Below, piece by piece: positions 1 through 5,526 of a stretch of DNA of 6,845 nucleotides (its first letter is position 1; every line of letters begins with the position of its first letter). Under the pieces are notes generated by a model. That model saw only the letters and a program-made list of their open reading frames with translations, had not been told where the DNA came from and searched no databases. Position numbers and translations under genes: made by a program. Source of the stretch: Alphaproteobacteria bacterium (GTDB lineage Bacteria > Pseudomonadota > Alphaproteobacteria > Sphingomonadales > Emcibacteraceae); NCBI GenBank assembly GCA_002401545.1, contig NVTJ01000116.1, forward strand, positions 1-6,845, in the 5' to 3' direction.

Positions 1-1602
1 ACCACAGCGCGCAGGCGAACCTTGCGGGCCTCTCTGGCCTTTGAAGAGCTGTGCGATATGATCCGCACCATGAAGACGCTGGATTCTGAACATATCAAGC
101 CTCTCATCAGGGAGTTTTTCCAATCTTTGGTGAAAAACCATGCCCTGCCGCCACCCGTGCATCCCGACTACAATAAGCTGGAACAAGAATACCAGAGCAC
201 CCTGGGGGACGAAGAGGTATCTGAGCTCACCGATCAAATTGAAACCTTTATCTTTAACGATGAGACCAAGAACACAGCCCATCGCCTTGTCAGGGACACT
301 GGGGCGGAATTTGAGGCATTGCCGCCGACGCAACAACGTACCGTTCTGGAGGGAGTAGCCAGAGCCCAGCGTGAATATGCACATTACACTCTACACAGAC
401 AGAAAACGACATTGGATGACTATCTGCCAAAAGACCCGTTGTTTGCTGAAACCGACTTGCAATTCACCGCAAGTCCATCCCTGACCGCACCGACCACCCT
501 ACCCCCAACCGCTTCTACACCCTCAACCCCACAGAACCTTCAACCGGGTTCTGGCGGCATTGTGGCCGATCGGATCAAGCAGTATCTTGAAGATGGAGAC
601 TGGACGGAAAAAACCCGTGATGAAAAAATTGGTGTCCTTAAATGGTTTGAGGAATTACTTGGGTCCAACACCGATGTAAGGGCCATCACGGTGGAGCATG
701 TCATCGCCTTCAAGAACACCGTCTCGCAGCTGCGCCTTCATACCAAAACGGGCATTCCCCTCAAGGAAGCCCAAACCAGCATCCCTGAGCAGCGTATAGG
801 CGCTAAAACCGCTAAAAAGAAACTGGATACAGCAAAGACTTTTATAAACTGGTTATTGAGCGTTGGGGCCATCCATAGCGTTCCTGGGACGGGCGTTACG
901 ATCAAGGTCAAGAAGACGCCCAAAAGCATACAGCGCAGGCCATTCACGGCTGAGGAGTTAGGCACCCTCTTTTCCTCACCCATGTACAGAGGCTTTAAGA
1001 GCGCCAAGCGTCGCTATATGCCGGGCAAGGTCGTGCTGAAGGACGATTTTTACTGGATGCCCCTGGTGCTCTTCTATACCGGCATGCGGTTGGCAGAGCC
1101 GCTTCAGATTGCGGCAGACGATGTAAAAATTGATACGGAAACCCCATATTTTGACCTGGACAATGAGAAAATTAAACTCAAGGCAGACGTTTCAGATAGG
1201 TTTGTCCCCATCCATCCTGATCTTATAGAATTTGGCTTCCTTGAGTTTGTACAAGAACGCCAGAAGTCTAAACCCAAGGACCGGCTGTTTAGGCAAATCA
1301 TCTCAAAAGCTGAGGTTAGCAGTTATTATTCAAAATGGTTAGGCCGGTACATTGATAGAATTGGCCTGACGGACCCACACCTTGTAGCGCACAGTTTTCG
1401 TCATGGCTTTAAAGATGCCCTTCGTAATGCGACGGTACCTGAAGGCGAGCAGAAGTTCATCATGGGACACAGCAGCTCTGAGGCAGCCCATCATTATGGT
1501 TCGGGGAGCGATATTGCCGTGCTTTGGAACTGGGTAGCAAAGCTTGACCTTCGCCTTCCAGAAAATGTTAAAAACGAGCTGAGGATAAAGCCTAAAGGAT
1601 AG
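1..1602 (+). CDS. Tyrosine recombinase (phage-type integrase), N-terminus cut by window edge
   Basis: Site-specific DNA recombinase that would cut and rejoin att sites through a 3'-phosphotyrosine intermediate. The frame is open to base 1 with no stop. The TTG at 22 is probably not the true start, because the preceding residues (TTARRRTLRASLAFEEL) look like the middle of the N-terminal domain common in alphaproteobacterial integrases. Counting from TTG 22, a Pro/Thr/Ser-rich linker at about 148-178 precedes the core-binding domain (about 179-300) and the catalytic domain (about 305-495). Visible catalytic residues are Arg356 (TGMRLAEP), His457 and Arg460 (HSFR), His483 (MGHSS) and the nucleophile Tyr492 (HHYGSG). 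Lys385 or Lys387 in the intervening beta strands may be the catalytic lysine. The catalytic set is intact and the gene stops with TAG at 1600, so it is probably functional if its 5' end is. The family call is firm; its target site is unknown. Confidence 0.93.
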   Translation, partial: TTARRRTLRASLAFEELCDMIRTMKTLDSEHIKPLIREFFQSLVKNHALPPPVHPDYNKLEQEYQSTLGDEEVSELTDQIETFIFNDETKNTAHRLVRDTGAEFEALPPTQQRTVLEGVARAQREYAHYTLHRQKTTLDDYLPKDPLFAETDLQFTASPSLTAPTTLPPTASTPSTPQNLQPGSGGIVADRIKQYLEDGDWTEKTRDEKIGVLKWFEELLGSNTDVRAITVEHVIAFKNTVSQLRLHTKTGIPLKEAQTSIPEQRIGAKTAKKKLDTAKTFINWLLSVGAIHSVPGTGVTIKVKKTPKSIQRRPFTAEELGTLFSSPMYRGFKSAKRRYMPGKVVLKDDFYWMPLVLFYTGMRLAEPLQIAADDVKIDTETPYFDLDNEKIKLKADVSDRFVPIHPDLIEFGFLEFVQERQKSKPKDRLFRQIISKAEVSSYYSKWLGRYIDRIGLTDPHLVAHSFRHGFKDALRNATVPEGEQKFIMGHSSSEAAHHYGSGSDIAVLWNWVAKLDLRLPENVKNELRIKPKG

Positions 1603-1722
1603 CCATCTACGCTTATCGTGAAATTTGGATACTTTTGTCACCGGTTTTAGCTGGCCAAAATATCGGAATTCACCCTTTTAGTTCTTGATGTTATCCAAAA
1701 CCTCAACCGCTACGCCATGATG

Positions 1723-1734
1723 CCCCTTTAGGGG
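1723..1734. repeat. Short hairpin CCCC-TTTA-GGGG
   Basis: Four GC pairs around a 4-base loop in the 211-base gap between the integrase stop and the end of the minus-strand IS630-type gene. The two genes converge here, so a bidirectional terminator would be expected. No T-run follows on either strand, so terminator function is not supported. The rest of the gap shows no convincing gene. Confidence 0.3.
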
Positions 1735-1813
1735 GTGGCCTCCGGTTTAGCCTGAATCACCACCTTGGTTGCCAATACGGCGACAGTGAGGTCTGAGCAG
1801 TCTGGTTATCACG

Positions 1814-2170
1814 TCACTTTGGCGCCACGAAAAACCCACCAGAGGGGAAGCCATTCTTACGCAGCCAGTCATACAGGGTTGAAGAAGGAACCTGCAGACC
1901 GCGCTCTAATGCCAAGAGAAGACATAAGTCAGAATATTTAAGGATTGGCCATTGGCTAAGCCAGCCAGAGATATCGACCCGATACGGATCAAGTTTGCTT
2001 TTGCGCTTCTTTGGTTTTTTAACGTCTACGTGGCCCAGCGTCTTGGCTTGTTTGACAATCCGGATGGCAGAACTGGCACTCACACCCAGTTGTCGCGCGG
2101 CCTCTCTTCGCGACACACCGGACGAGACCAGTTTAACAATGCGAAGCCGCAACTTCTTTGGCAAAGCCAT
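1814..2170 (-). CDS. IS630-type transposase-related helix-turn-helix protein, no catalytic domain
   Basis: A 118-residue protein whose first 42 residues form a homeodomain-like helix-turn-helix. The stretch SGVSRREAARQLGVSASS (about 17-34) is typical of the DNA-binding N-terminus of IS630-family transposases. A Lys/Arg-rich linker (49-59) and a second segment (67-107) ending in STLYDWLRKNGF match the second helical part of IS630 orfA proteins. The DDE nuclease half normally found downstream is absent: the frame stops with TGA at 1814 and no DDE-like frame follows. The start is well supported, with AGGAGG 7 bases before the ATG. It lies 86 bases downstream of the XRE gene on the same strand and could be co-transcribed with it. 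It may be the remains of an insertion sequence or a domesticated DNA-binding protein; the intact frame and strong ribosome binding site mildly favour the latter. No terminal inverted repeats were found. Confidence 0.75.
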   Translation of the reverse strand: MALPKKLRLRIVKLVSSGVSRREAARQLGVSASSAIRIVKQAKTLGHVDVKKPKKRKSKLDPYRVDISGWLSQWPILKYSDLCLLLALERGLQVPSSTLYDWLRKNGFPSGGFFVAPK

Positions 2171-2181
2171 GACCGTTCCTC

Positions 2182-2198
2182 CTGATTCTTTGAATCAG
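2182..2198. promoter_or_regulatory. Inverted repeat upstream of the IS630-type gene
   Basis: Perfect 7-bp arms CTGATTC and GAATCAG around TTT. On the minus strand it sits directly before, and touches, the AGGAGG ribosome binding site of the gene starting at 2170. It could be a protein operator or an mRNA hairpin controlling access to that site. No T-run follows, so it is not an obvious terminator. Confidence 0.4.
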
Positions 2199-2224
2199 AA
2201 ACCATCAGGCGCGTAAACCCGGTT

Positions 2225-2239
2225 CAGGCATCATGCCTG
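2225..2239. repeat. Inverted repeat between the two minus-strand regulators
   Basis: Perfect 6-bp arms CAGGCA and TGCCTG around TCA, located 18 bases past the stop of the XRE gene in its direction of transcription. A smaller repeat (AACC-C-GGTT) lies next to it. No T-run follows on the minus strand, so it might be a weak attenuator or an mRNA 3'-end stabilising hairpin rather than a classical terminator. Confidence 0.3.
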
Positions 2240-2256
2240 CCAGAAAATGTTGAAAA

Positions 2257-2604
2257 TCAGGTTCGGACGTTTCTCAACGCTGAAAGTTGGATTTTGGCAA
2301 TTTCTAGTGTGGACTCATCCATCGCATGGATCATTTGCATGATCTCTTGCTCCTTGCGTAGGGTGCTCTGAGACCGCCTGAAAGCATTGGTATCAACAGG
2401 CAGTAGGCTGGCAGGAGTGACACCCAATGCCACGCTTAAGGCCATAAGGGTATCTATGGATGGTAAGGCCTTGCCTCTCTCAATATTGCTTAAGCTCTCA
2501 GGCGTGCGCTCAACCTGCCCTGCCAGTTGTTCCTGGGTAAGTCCCTTGGCTCTCCGGGCCGCCCGGATTGCCGCTGCAACATGCTGTTTGAGTTCTTCTG
2601 CCAT
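2257..2604 (-). CDS. XRE (Cro/C1) family transcriptional regulator
   Basis: A 115-residue DNA-binding protein of the phage-repressor type. Residues 12-66 form the five-helix Cro/C1 domain: the scaffold IRAARRAKGLTQEQLAG, the recognition helix region TPESLSNIERGKALPS, and the closing helices LMALSVALGVTPASLL. The remaining residues (about 75-112) are predicted helical and charged and may mediate dimerisation; there is no LexA-type peptidase domain, so it would not be cleaved in the SOS response like lambda CI. The ATG at 2604 is the natural start, and the gene is divergent from the lipoprotein gene across a 142-base region rich in palindromes. This is the usual arrangement for a self-regulating repressor. 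It may also be transcribed together with the IS630-type gene downstream. The fold is certain from sequence; the regulated genes are inferred. Confidence 0.92.
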   Translation of the reverse strand: MAEELKQHVAAAIRAARRAKGLTQEQLAGQVERTPESLSNIERGKALPSIDTLMALSVALGVTPASLLPVDTNAFRRSQSTLRKEQEIMQMIHAMDESTLEIAKIQLSALRNVRT

Positions 2605-2666
2605 GACTTAACGTCAAGCTTAAAGAAGAGGTTTTCAATGAAGCGCACTTTTAGTTTTTCCTCTTG

Positions 2667-2694
2667 CTTAAATTGTGCATTAAGTTACGATCAA
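2667..2694 (-). promoter_or_regulatory. Candidate promoter of the XRE gene, overlapping an inverted repeat
   Basis: Reading the minus strand, TTGATC (2694-2689) and TTTAAG (2672-2667) are spaced 16 bases apart and match sigma-70 -35 and -10 boxes at 4 of 6 positions each. The region also holds CTTAA and TTAAG (2667-2671 and 2680-2684) as an inverted pair. Two further CTTAA copies lie at 2607 and 2619, just before the XRE start codon. This would allow autorepression. It is a visual call only. Confidence 0.3.
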
Positions 2695-2697
2695 TAA

Positions 2698-2713
2698 TAG
2701 AAGTAAACTTCTA
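2698..2713. promoter_or_regulatory. 16-bp perfect palindrome, candidate XRE operator
   Basis: TAGAAGTAAACTTCTA: 7-bp arms TAGAAGT and ACTTCTA around AA. It lies in the divergent region 94 bases upstream of the XRE start codon and 34 bases upstream of the lipoprotein start codon. Length, symmetry and place fit an operator for a dimeric Cro/C1-type repressor. Which protein binds is inferred from position. Confidence 0.5.
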
Positions 2714-2746
2714 CAAACGCTTGGAGAAATCAGAAGGGAGAACGTT

Positions 2747-3175
2747 ATGGGCTTAAGGGTAAAATTCTTGGGAACAGTTTTTGGGTTAGCTTTTTTAGTA
2801 AGTGGTTGCGCTACCGTTCCGAATGAAACATTGCCAGAAAATTTTGATTTTGGCGAACCCCCTGAAAATTATGCCGAGCAAACAAAGGCGTATTTTGACC
2901 TAGTTTTGAAAGACCCTGCAAGCGCCAAATATAGCTACGTTTCAGACTTCATAAAAGTTCAATGCCATACCTTCGTCTTACGTGGATCACAAAGAAAACT
3001 TACCTTTGCGGGCTGGGCACGACAGGTAGCGGTAAATGCCAAAAATTCTTATGGAGGCTATACCGGTCCAAAATTATACGATGTTTTGTTCAATAAAGAT
3101 GGGACTTTGTGGAATGTATTGGAGGACGAGTACAAATTTGGGCTGAAAGGCTGTGAGGCGTACAAAGCAGAGTAA
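2747..3175 (+). CDS. Small outer-surface lipoprotein, function unknown
   Basis: A 142-residue secreted protein. Residues 1-21 are a lipoprotein signal peptide: a basic start (GLRVK), a hydrophobic core (FLGTVFGLAFLV) and the lipobox VSGC with the acylated cysteine at 21. It should therefore be exported, lipid-modified and cut by signal peptidase II. The mature part includes PENYAEQTKAYFDLVLKDPASAKYSY-type sequence (about 39-64) and the conserved-looking patch NAKNSYGGYTG (about 97-107), which I recognise as typical of small proteobacterial lipoproteins of unknown function. Two more cysteines (about 73 and 136) could form a disulfide. The start is supported by GGGAG 8 bases before the ATG. It is divergent from the XRE gene and may be under its control. 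In mobile elements such lipoproteins can act in surface exclusion, but nothing here shows that. Confidence 0.85.
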   Translation: MGLRVKFLGTVFGLAFLVSGCATVPNETLPENFDFGEPPENYAEQTKAYFDLVLKDPASAKYSYVSDFIKVQCHTFVLRGSQRKLTFAGWARQVAVNAKNSYGGYTGPKLYDVLFNKDGTLWNVLEDEYKFGLKGCEAYKAE

Positions 3176-3395
3176 CGCTAAAACTGGCCTTATCAGACGG
3201 GCAACCATAGCGCCGAGCCTTACAAAGGTTGAGTCCATCCAACTTGAGCAGGAAGCGGCAAGTTCCCACAAATGCACTCTCAACCCCATAACAGTTCACC
3301 GGGCCCTATATAAATATATCCATACCGATTTTTGGGGAAGAAGTGAGCGGTCCCCTTACAATCAATTGCAATGGACTGGACTAGAGAAAATCGAC

Positions 3396-3752
3396 ATGGC
3401 CTCGGGCAAGAAGCAAATACCAAAACGCGGGCCTTACGAAATTGTGCTTGCCCAAAGCAACAAACGGGCCGCGCAAGAATATGCTGAAAGCTTACGCCCA
3501 ATAATCATTGAGACCATGCTGCCCGCGAGGAGTGGGAAGGGAATGGGCCCAAAAGCATTGGCCGCAGCGTTAAATGCTAAAGGAATACCCACAGCACGAG
3601 ACGCACAATGGCACCCAGAAACGGTGCGCCGCGTACTAATGCGCCTTGGGCCAAGTTTGAAGCAGGAGTTTAAAGAGGCATGGCTGGAAGACAGTCTAAG
3701 GAAAATGGTTGCCCAAATTAAGGAAGATTTCCCTTTGAATGTGAAAAGGTGA
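3396..3752 (+). CDS. Stand-alone recombinase-like helix-turn-helix protein
   Basis: A 118-residue protein (start at ATG 3396) that matches the DNA-binding Recombinase region of large serine recombinases but lacks their catalytic resolvase domain. After a basic start, residues 20-85 read SNKRAAQEYAESLRPII, then a glycine-rich loop, ALAAALNAKGIPTAR, QWHPETVRRVLMRL. This is the pattern in which a helix-turn-helix recognises DNA next to the recombination site. No Ser-containing resolvase motif exists upstream. The frame is open back to a GTG at 3153, but the added residues look non-coding and would overlap the lipoprotein gene, so ATG 3396 is preferred; its ribosome binding site is poor (AGAG). 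It may be a decayed recombinase or a small DNA-binding protein in its own right. The 220 bases before it hold no other gene, only an AACTTG/CAAGTT inverted repeat and an AT-rich patch near 3307-3320. Confidence 0.65.
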   Translation: MASGKKQIPKRGPYEIVLAQSNKRAAQEYAESLRPIIIETMLPARSGKGMGPKALAAALNAKGIPTARDAQWHPETVRRVLMRLGPSLKQEFKEAWLEDSLRKMVAQIKEDFPLNVKR

Positions 3753-3958
3753 AATTGCCAAACCTGCCGTTAAAATCGACATTCAATCAACCAACAACTC
3801 TGAACCTCTTATATGTTCATTCCCATAACGAGTTGAATAAATGCACTATTTTATGAAACCCACACTAAAAATACGCAATTTTTGTACAGGGTAAGGCCTT
3901 CAAAACCACAGGTATAAGCCAGAGCGTTCATATTGGGTGGGCCTAGCTCCATAACACG

Positions 3959-3975
3959 AATAACATACTGTTATT
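3959..3975. promoter_or_regulatory. Perfect inverted repeat, candidate operator of the DUF488-integrase operon
   Basis: AATAACA-TAC-TGTTATT: two perfect 7-bp arms around a 3-base centre, about 35 bases upstream of the extended -10 promoter and 79 bases before the DUF488 start codon. The symmetry suits a dimeric regulator or an integrase/excisionase arm site. The binding protein is unknown. Confidence 0.4.
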
Positions 3976-4008
3976 ATTGCTATTTCTGTGTTCATTGCGC
4001 TGCTCATA

Positions 4009-4017
4009 TGTTATAAT
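4009..4017 (+). promoter_or_regulatory. Extended -10 promoter for the DUF488-integrase operon
   Basis: TGTTATAAT is a perfect extended -10 element (TG-N-TATAAT). The -35 region is poor (TGTTCA at 3989-3994, 17 bases upstream), as is common when the extended -10 is present. Transcription would begin near 4024, ahead of the ATG at 4054 but after the GTG at 3988, which supports the later start for DUF488. Confidence 0.5.
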
Positions 4018-4053
4018 TCTTCAAGATTCAATTATAACTTTCCTGTGGCCCGT

Positions 4054-4431
4054 ATGAGCATTTATATAAAGAAACATTGCCGCCTTTATCCAGAGCCTCA
4101 TGATGGAACCCGGCTTCTGGTCATGCGCTATTGGCCTCGGGGCTGCTCCCGTGATCAGTTTACCCAATGGCTTCCTGAACTTGCCCCCTCTTCTCAATTG
4201 TTAAACTGGGTCAAAGCGCAGTATCAATTAAAAAGTTGCGACCCACTTTTGCTGTTTGGAAGCTGGCGAGATCAGTACATTTCGGAGATGGAAACCCAGA
4301 CAAGATTAATTACCGCTCTCAAACACCGACATGAAAATGGCGAAGACATCACCCTGCTCTGCTCCTGTCATGCCACCGACCAATGCCATCGCACCATTTT
4401 ACGAAATTTGATCTTAGGCATCAGGGGCTAA
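4054..4431 (+). CDS. DUF488 family protein
   Basis: A 125-residue protein of the DUF488 family, whose biochemical role is not established. Family marks are the N-terminal strand IYIKKHCRLYPEPHDGTRLLV, the signature RYWPRG (25-30), LAPSSQLLNWV (43-53), a conserved aromatic segment SWRDQYISEME (70-80) and the C-terminal strand TLLCSCH (100-106) followed by CHR (111-113). Cys103, Cys105, His106, Cys111 and His112 could bind a metal or form a reactive thiol site; the closing CHR motif is typical of DUF488. The start at ATG 4054 is chosen because it precedes the first conserved strand and lies after the promoter at 4009-4017; a Shine-Dalgarno sequence is not evident. The TAA overlaps the ATG of the integrase by one base, which implies translational coupling. 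Confidence 0.8.
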   Translation: MSIYIKKHCRLYPEPHDGTRLLVMRYWPRGCSRDQFTQWLPELAPSSQLLNWVKAQYQLKSCDPLLLFGSWRDQYISEMETQTRLITALKHRHENGEDITLLCSCHATDQCHRTILRNLILGIRG

Positions 4432-5402
4432 TGGTGATGAGGGTTCAGAATTCTCATAAACCGTCTTCGTCAGAATCCATTGAATTAGCTTGCTCTAACA
4501 TTTCGCATATCTGCAATCTTCAAACATCAGAATATATCCGGGCCTCAGTCTCACAGAACACACGGCGCGCCTACAGGTCTGATCTAGCTCATTTTCTGCA
4601 CTGGGGCGGTACCATCCCCGCCACAGATGCCATGGTGGCAGATTATCTTGCAGAACACGCTGGAACACTTGCGGTCTCGACCTTGTGCAGACGTATTGCA
4701 TCCATTGCGAAAGCTCACGTCTCAAAGGGCCTACAAAGCCCGGTGGGCTCTGCGTTAATCAAAGCTACCATGCGTGGCATCAAACGCACCCATGGGACCC
4801 CTCAGCGGGTCTCATCGCCCCTGCTGGTAGAAGAACTCACAAAAATCATGACTGTCCTGGATGATGGGCTAAAAGCCCAGCGTGATCGGGCCTTGTTATT
4901 GATGGGCTTTGCAGGAGGGTTTCGCCGTGCAGAGCTGGTGGCACTTAATGTGGAAGATATTGAAGAAGTGCGCCAAGGTCTGGTGATTACCATCAGGCAC
5001 TCCAAGACTGATCAGGACAATAAGGGGCGCAAGCTTGGCATCCCCTTTGGGCGAAGTCGCTGGTGCCCTGTGATGGCCCTGCATGACTGGTTAGAACAGG
5101 CTGGCATAGACAGAGGGCCCATCTATCGCCCCATAAACCGGCACGGCAACATTGCGGACCAACGCCTGTCTGGTGATGCAGTATCACGCATCATCAAAGC
5201 AAGGGTCGCAGCAATTGGCCTATCTCCAGATCATTATTCCGGGCATAGCCTGCGGGCAGGCCTTGCCACCAGTGCCGCCATGGCTGGCGTGTCTTCTTGG
5301 AAAATCCGCCAACAAACTGGCCACGCCTCCGATGCCATGCTGTCACGCTACATCCGTTCAGGAGAAATGTTCATAGACAATGCAGCAGGGGCATTGTTGT
5401 AA
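4431..5402 (+). CDS. Tyrosine recombinase / site-specific integrase
   Basis: A complete 323-residue XerC/D-like integrase. Residues about 32-122 form the SAM-like core-binding domain (SQNTRRAYRSDLAHFLHW, then helices to MRGIKR), and about 129-315 form the catalytic domain. The full catalytic set is visible: Arg165 (GGFRRAEL), Lys192 (RHSKTDQ), His272 and Arg275 (GHSLRAG), His298 (TGHAS) and nucleophile Tyr307 (LSRYIR). The ATG at 4431 overlaps the DUF488 stop as TAATG. A second in-frame ATG at 4437 has better spacing from AGGGG (4423-4427), so the protein may begin two residues later. The frame is open upstream to an ATG at 4383, but that would overlap DUF488 by 49 bases and adds unlike sequence. 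It differs clearly from the larger integrase at the left end, so the two probably belong to different elements or different steps. The target site was not found. Confidence 0.95.
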   Translation: MVMRVQNSHKPSSSESIELACSNISHICNLQTSEYIRASVSQNTRRAYRSDLAHFLHWGGTIPATDAMVADYLAEHAGTLAVSTLCRRIASIAKAHVSKGLQSPVGSALIKATMRGIKRTHGTPQRVSSPLLVEELTKIMTVLDDGLKAQRDRALLLMGFAGGFRRAELVALNVEDIEEVRQGLVITIRHSKTDQDNKGRKLGIPFGRSRWCPVMALHDWLEQAGIDRGPIYRPINRHGNIADQRLSGDAVSRIIKARVAAIGLSPDHYSGHSLRAGLATSAAMAGVSSWKIRQQTGHASDAMLSRYIRSGEMFIDNAAGALL

Positions 5403-5526
5403 ATGAAGGATCCACAACATCCAACGCGCTTTGCCTCCAAAAACCACACCCCCAACAATTAACATTTAAACAGCTAGTCTTCTTATGAAGAGAGGCCATT
5501 GAATCCACACATTTTTCTTAGCATGT

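Larger units (their letters stand above)
3753..4053. other. 301-base intergenic region, no gene seen
   Basis: AT-rich stretch between the recombinase-like gene and the DUF488 gene with stops in all plus frames except a short open run before the DUF488 start. It holds the inverted repeat at 3959-3975 and the promoter at 4009-4017, described separately. No tRNA, terminator with a T-run or conserved RNA was recognised. Lying upstream of the integrase operon, it is a plausible place for an attachment site, but no core was identified. Confidence 0.5.

Noticed and set aside
738..1007. Minus-strand open frame of 89 codons inside the first integrase
   Set aside because: It lies wholly opposite a clear integrase core-binding/catalytic region and has no recognisable domain; it is a shadow frame. 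The same applies to the other frames opposite or inside the two integrases.
1653..1661. GGCCAAAAT, shared with the iteron-like repeats
   Set aside because: A single 9-base match without the second arm of the palindrome and more than 4 kb away; most likely chance.
1624..1699. Distant inverted repeat TTTGGATA ... TATCCAAA after the first integrase
   Set aside because: Only 8 bp with 60 bases between the arms; easily by chance, with no further symmetry to suggest transposon ends.
3153..3395. GTG-started extension of the recombinase-like gene by 81 residues
   Set aside because: It overlaps the lipoprotein gene, has no ribosome binding site, and its residues do not resemble a resolvase or any other domain.
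3988..4053. GTG-started extension of DUF488 by 22 residues
   Set aside because: The extended -10 promoter lies inside it and the family-like sequence begins at ATG 4054. The hydrophobic stretch FIALLICY is too short and oddly placed for a convincing signal peptide.
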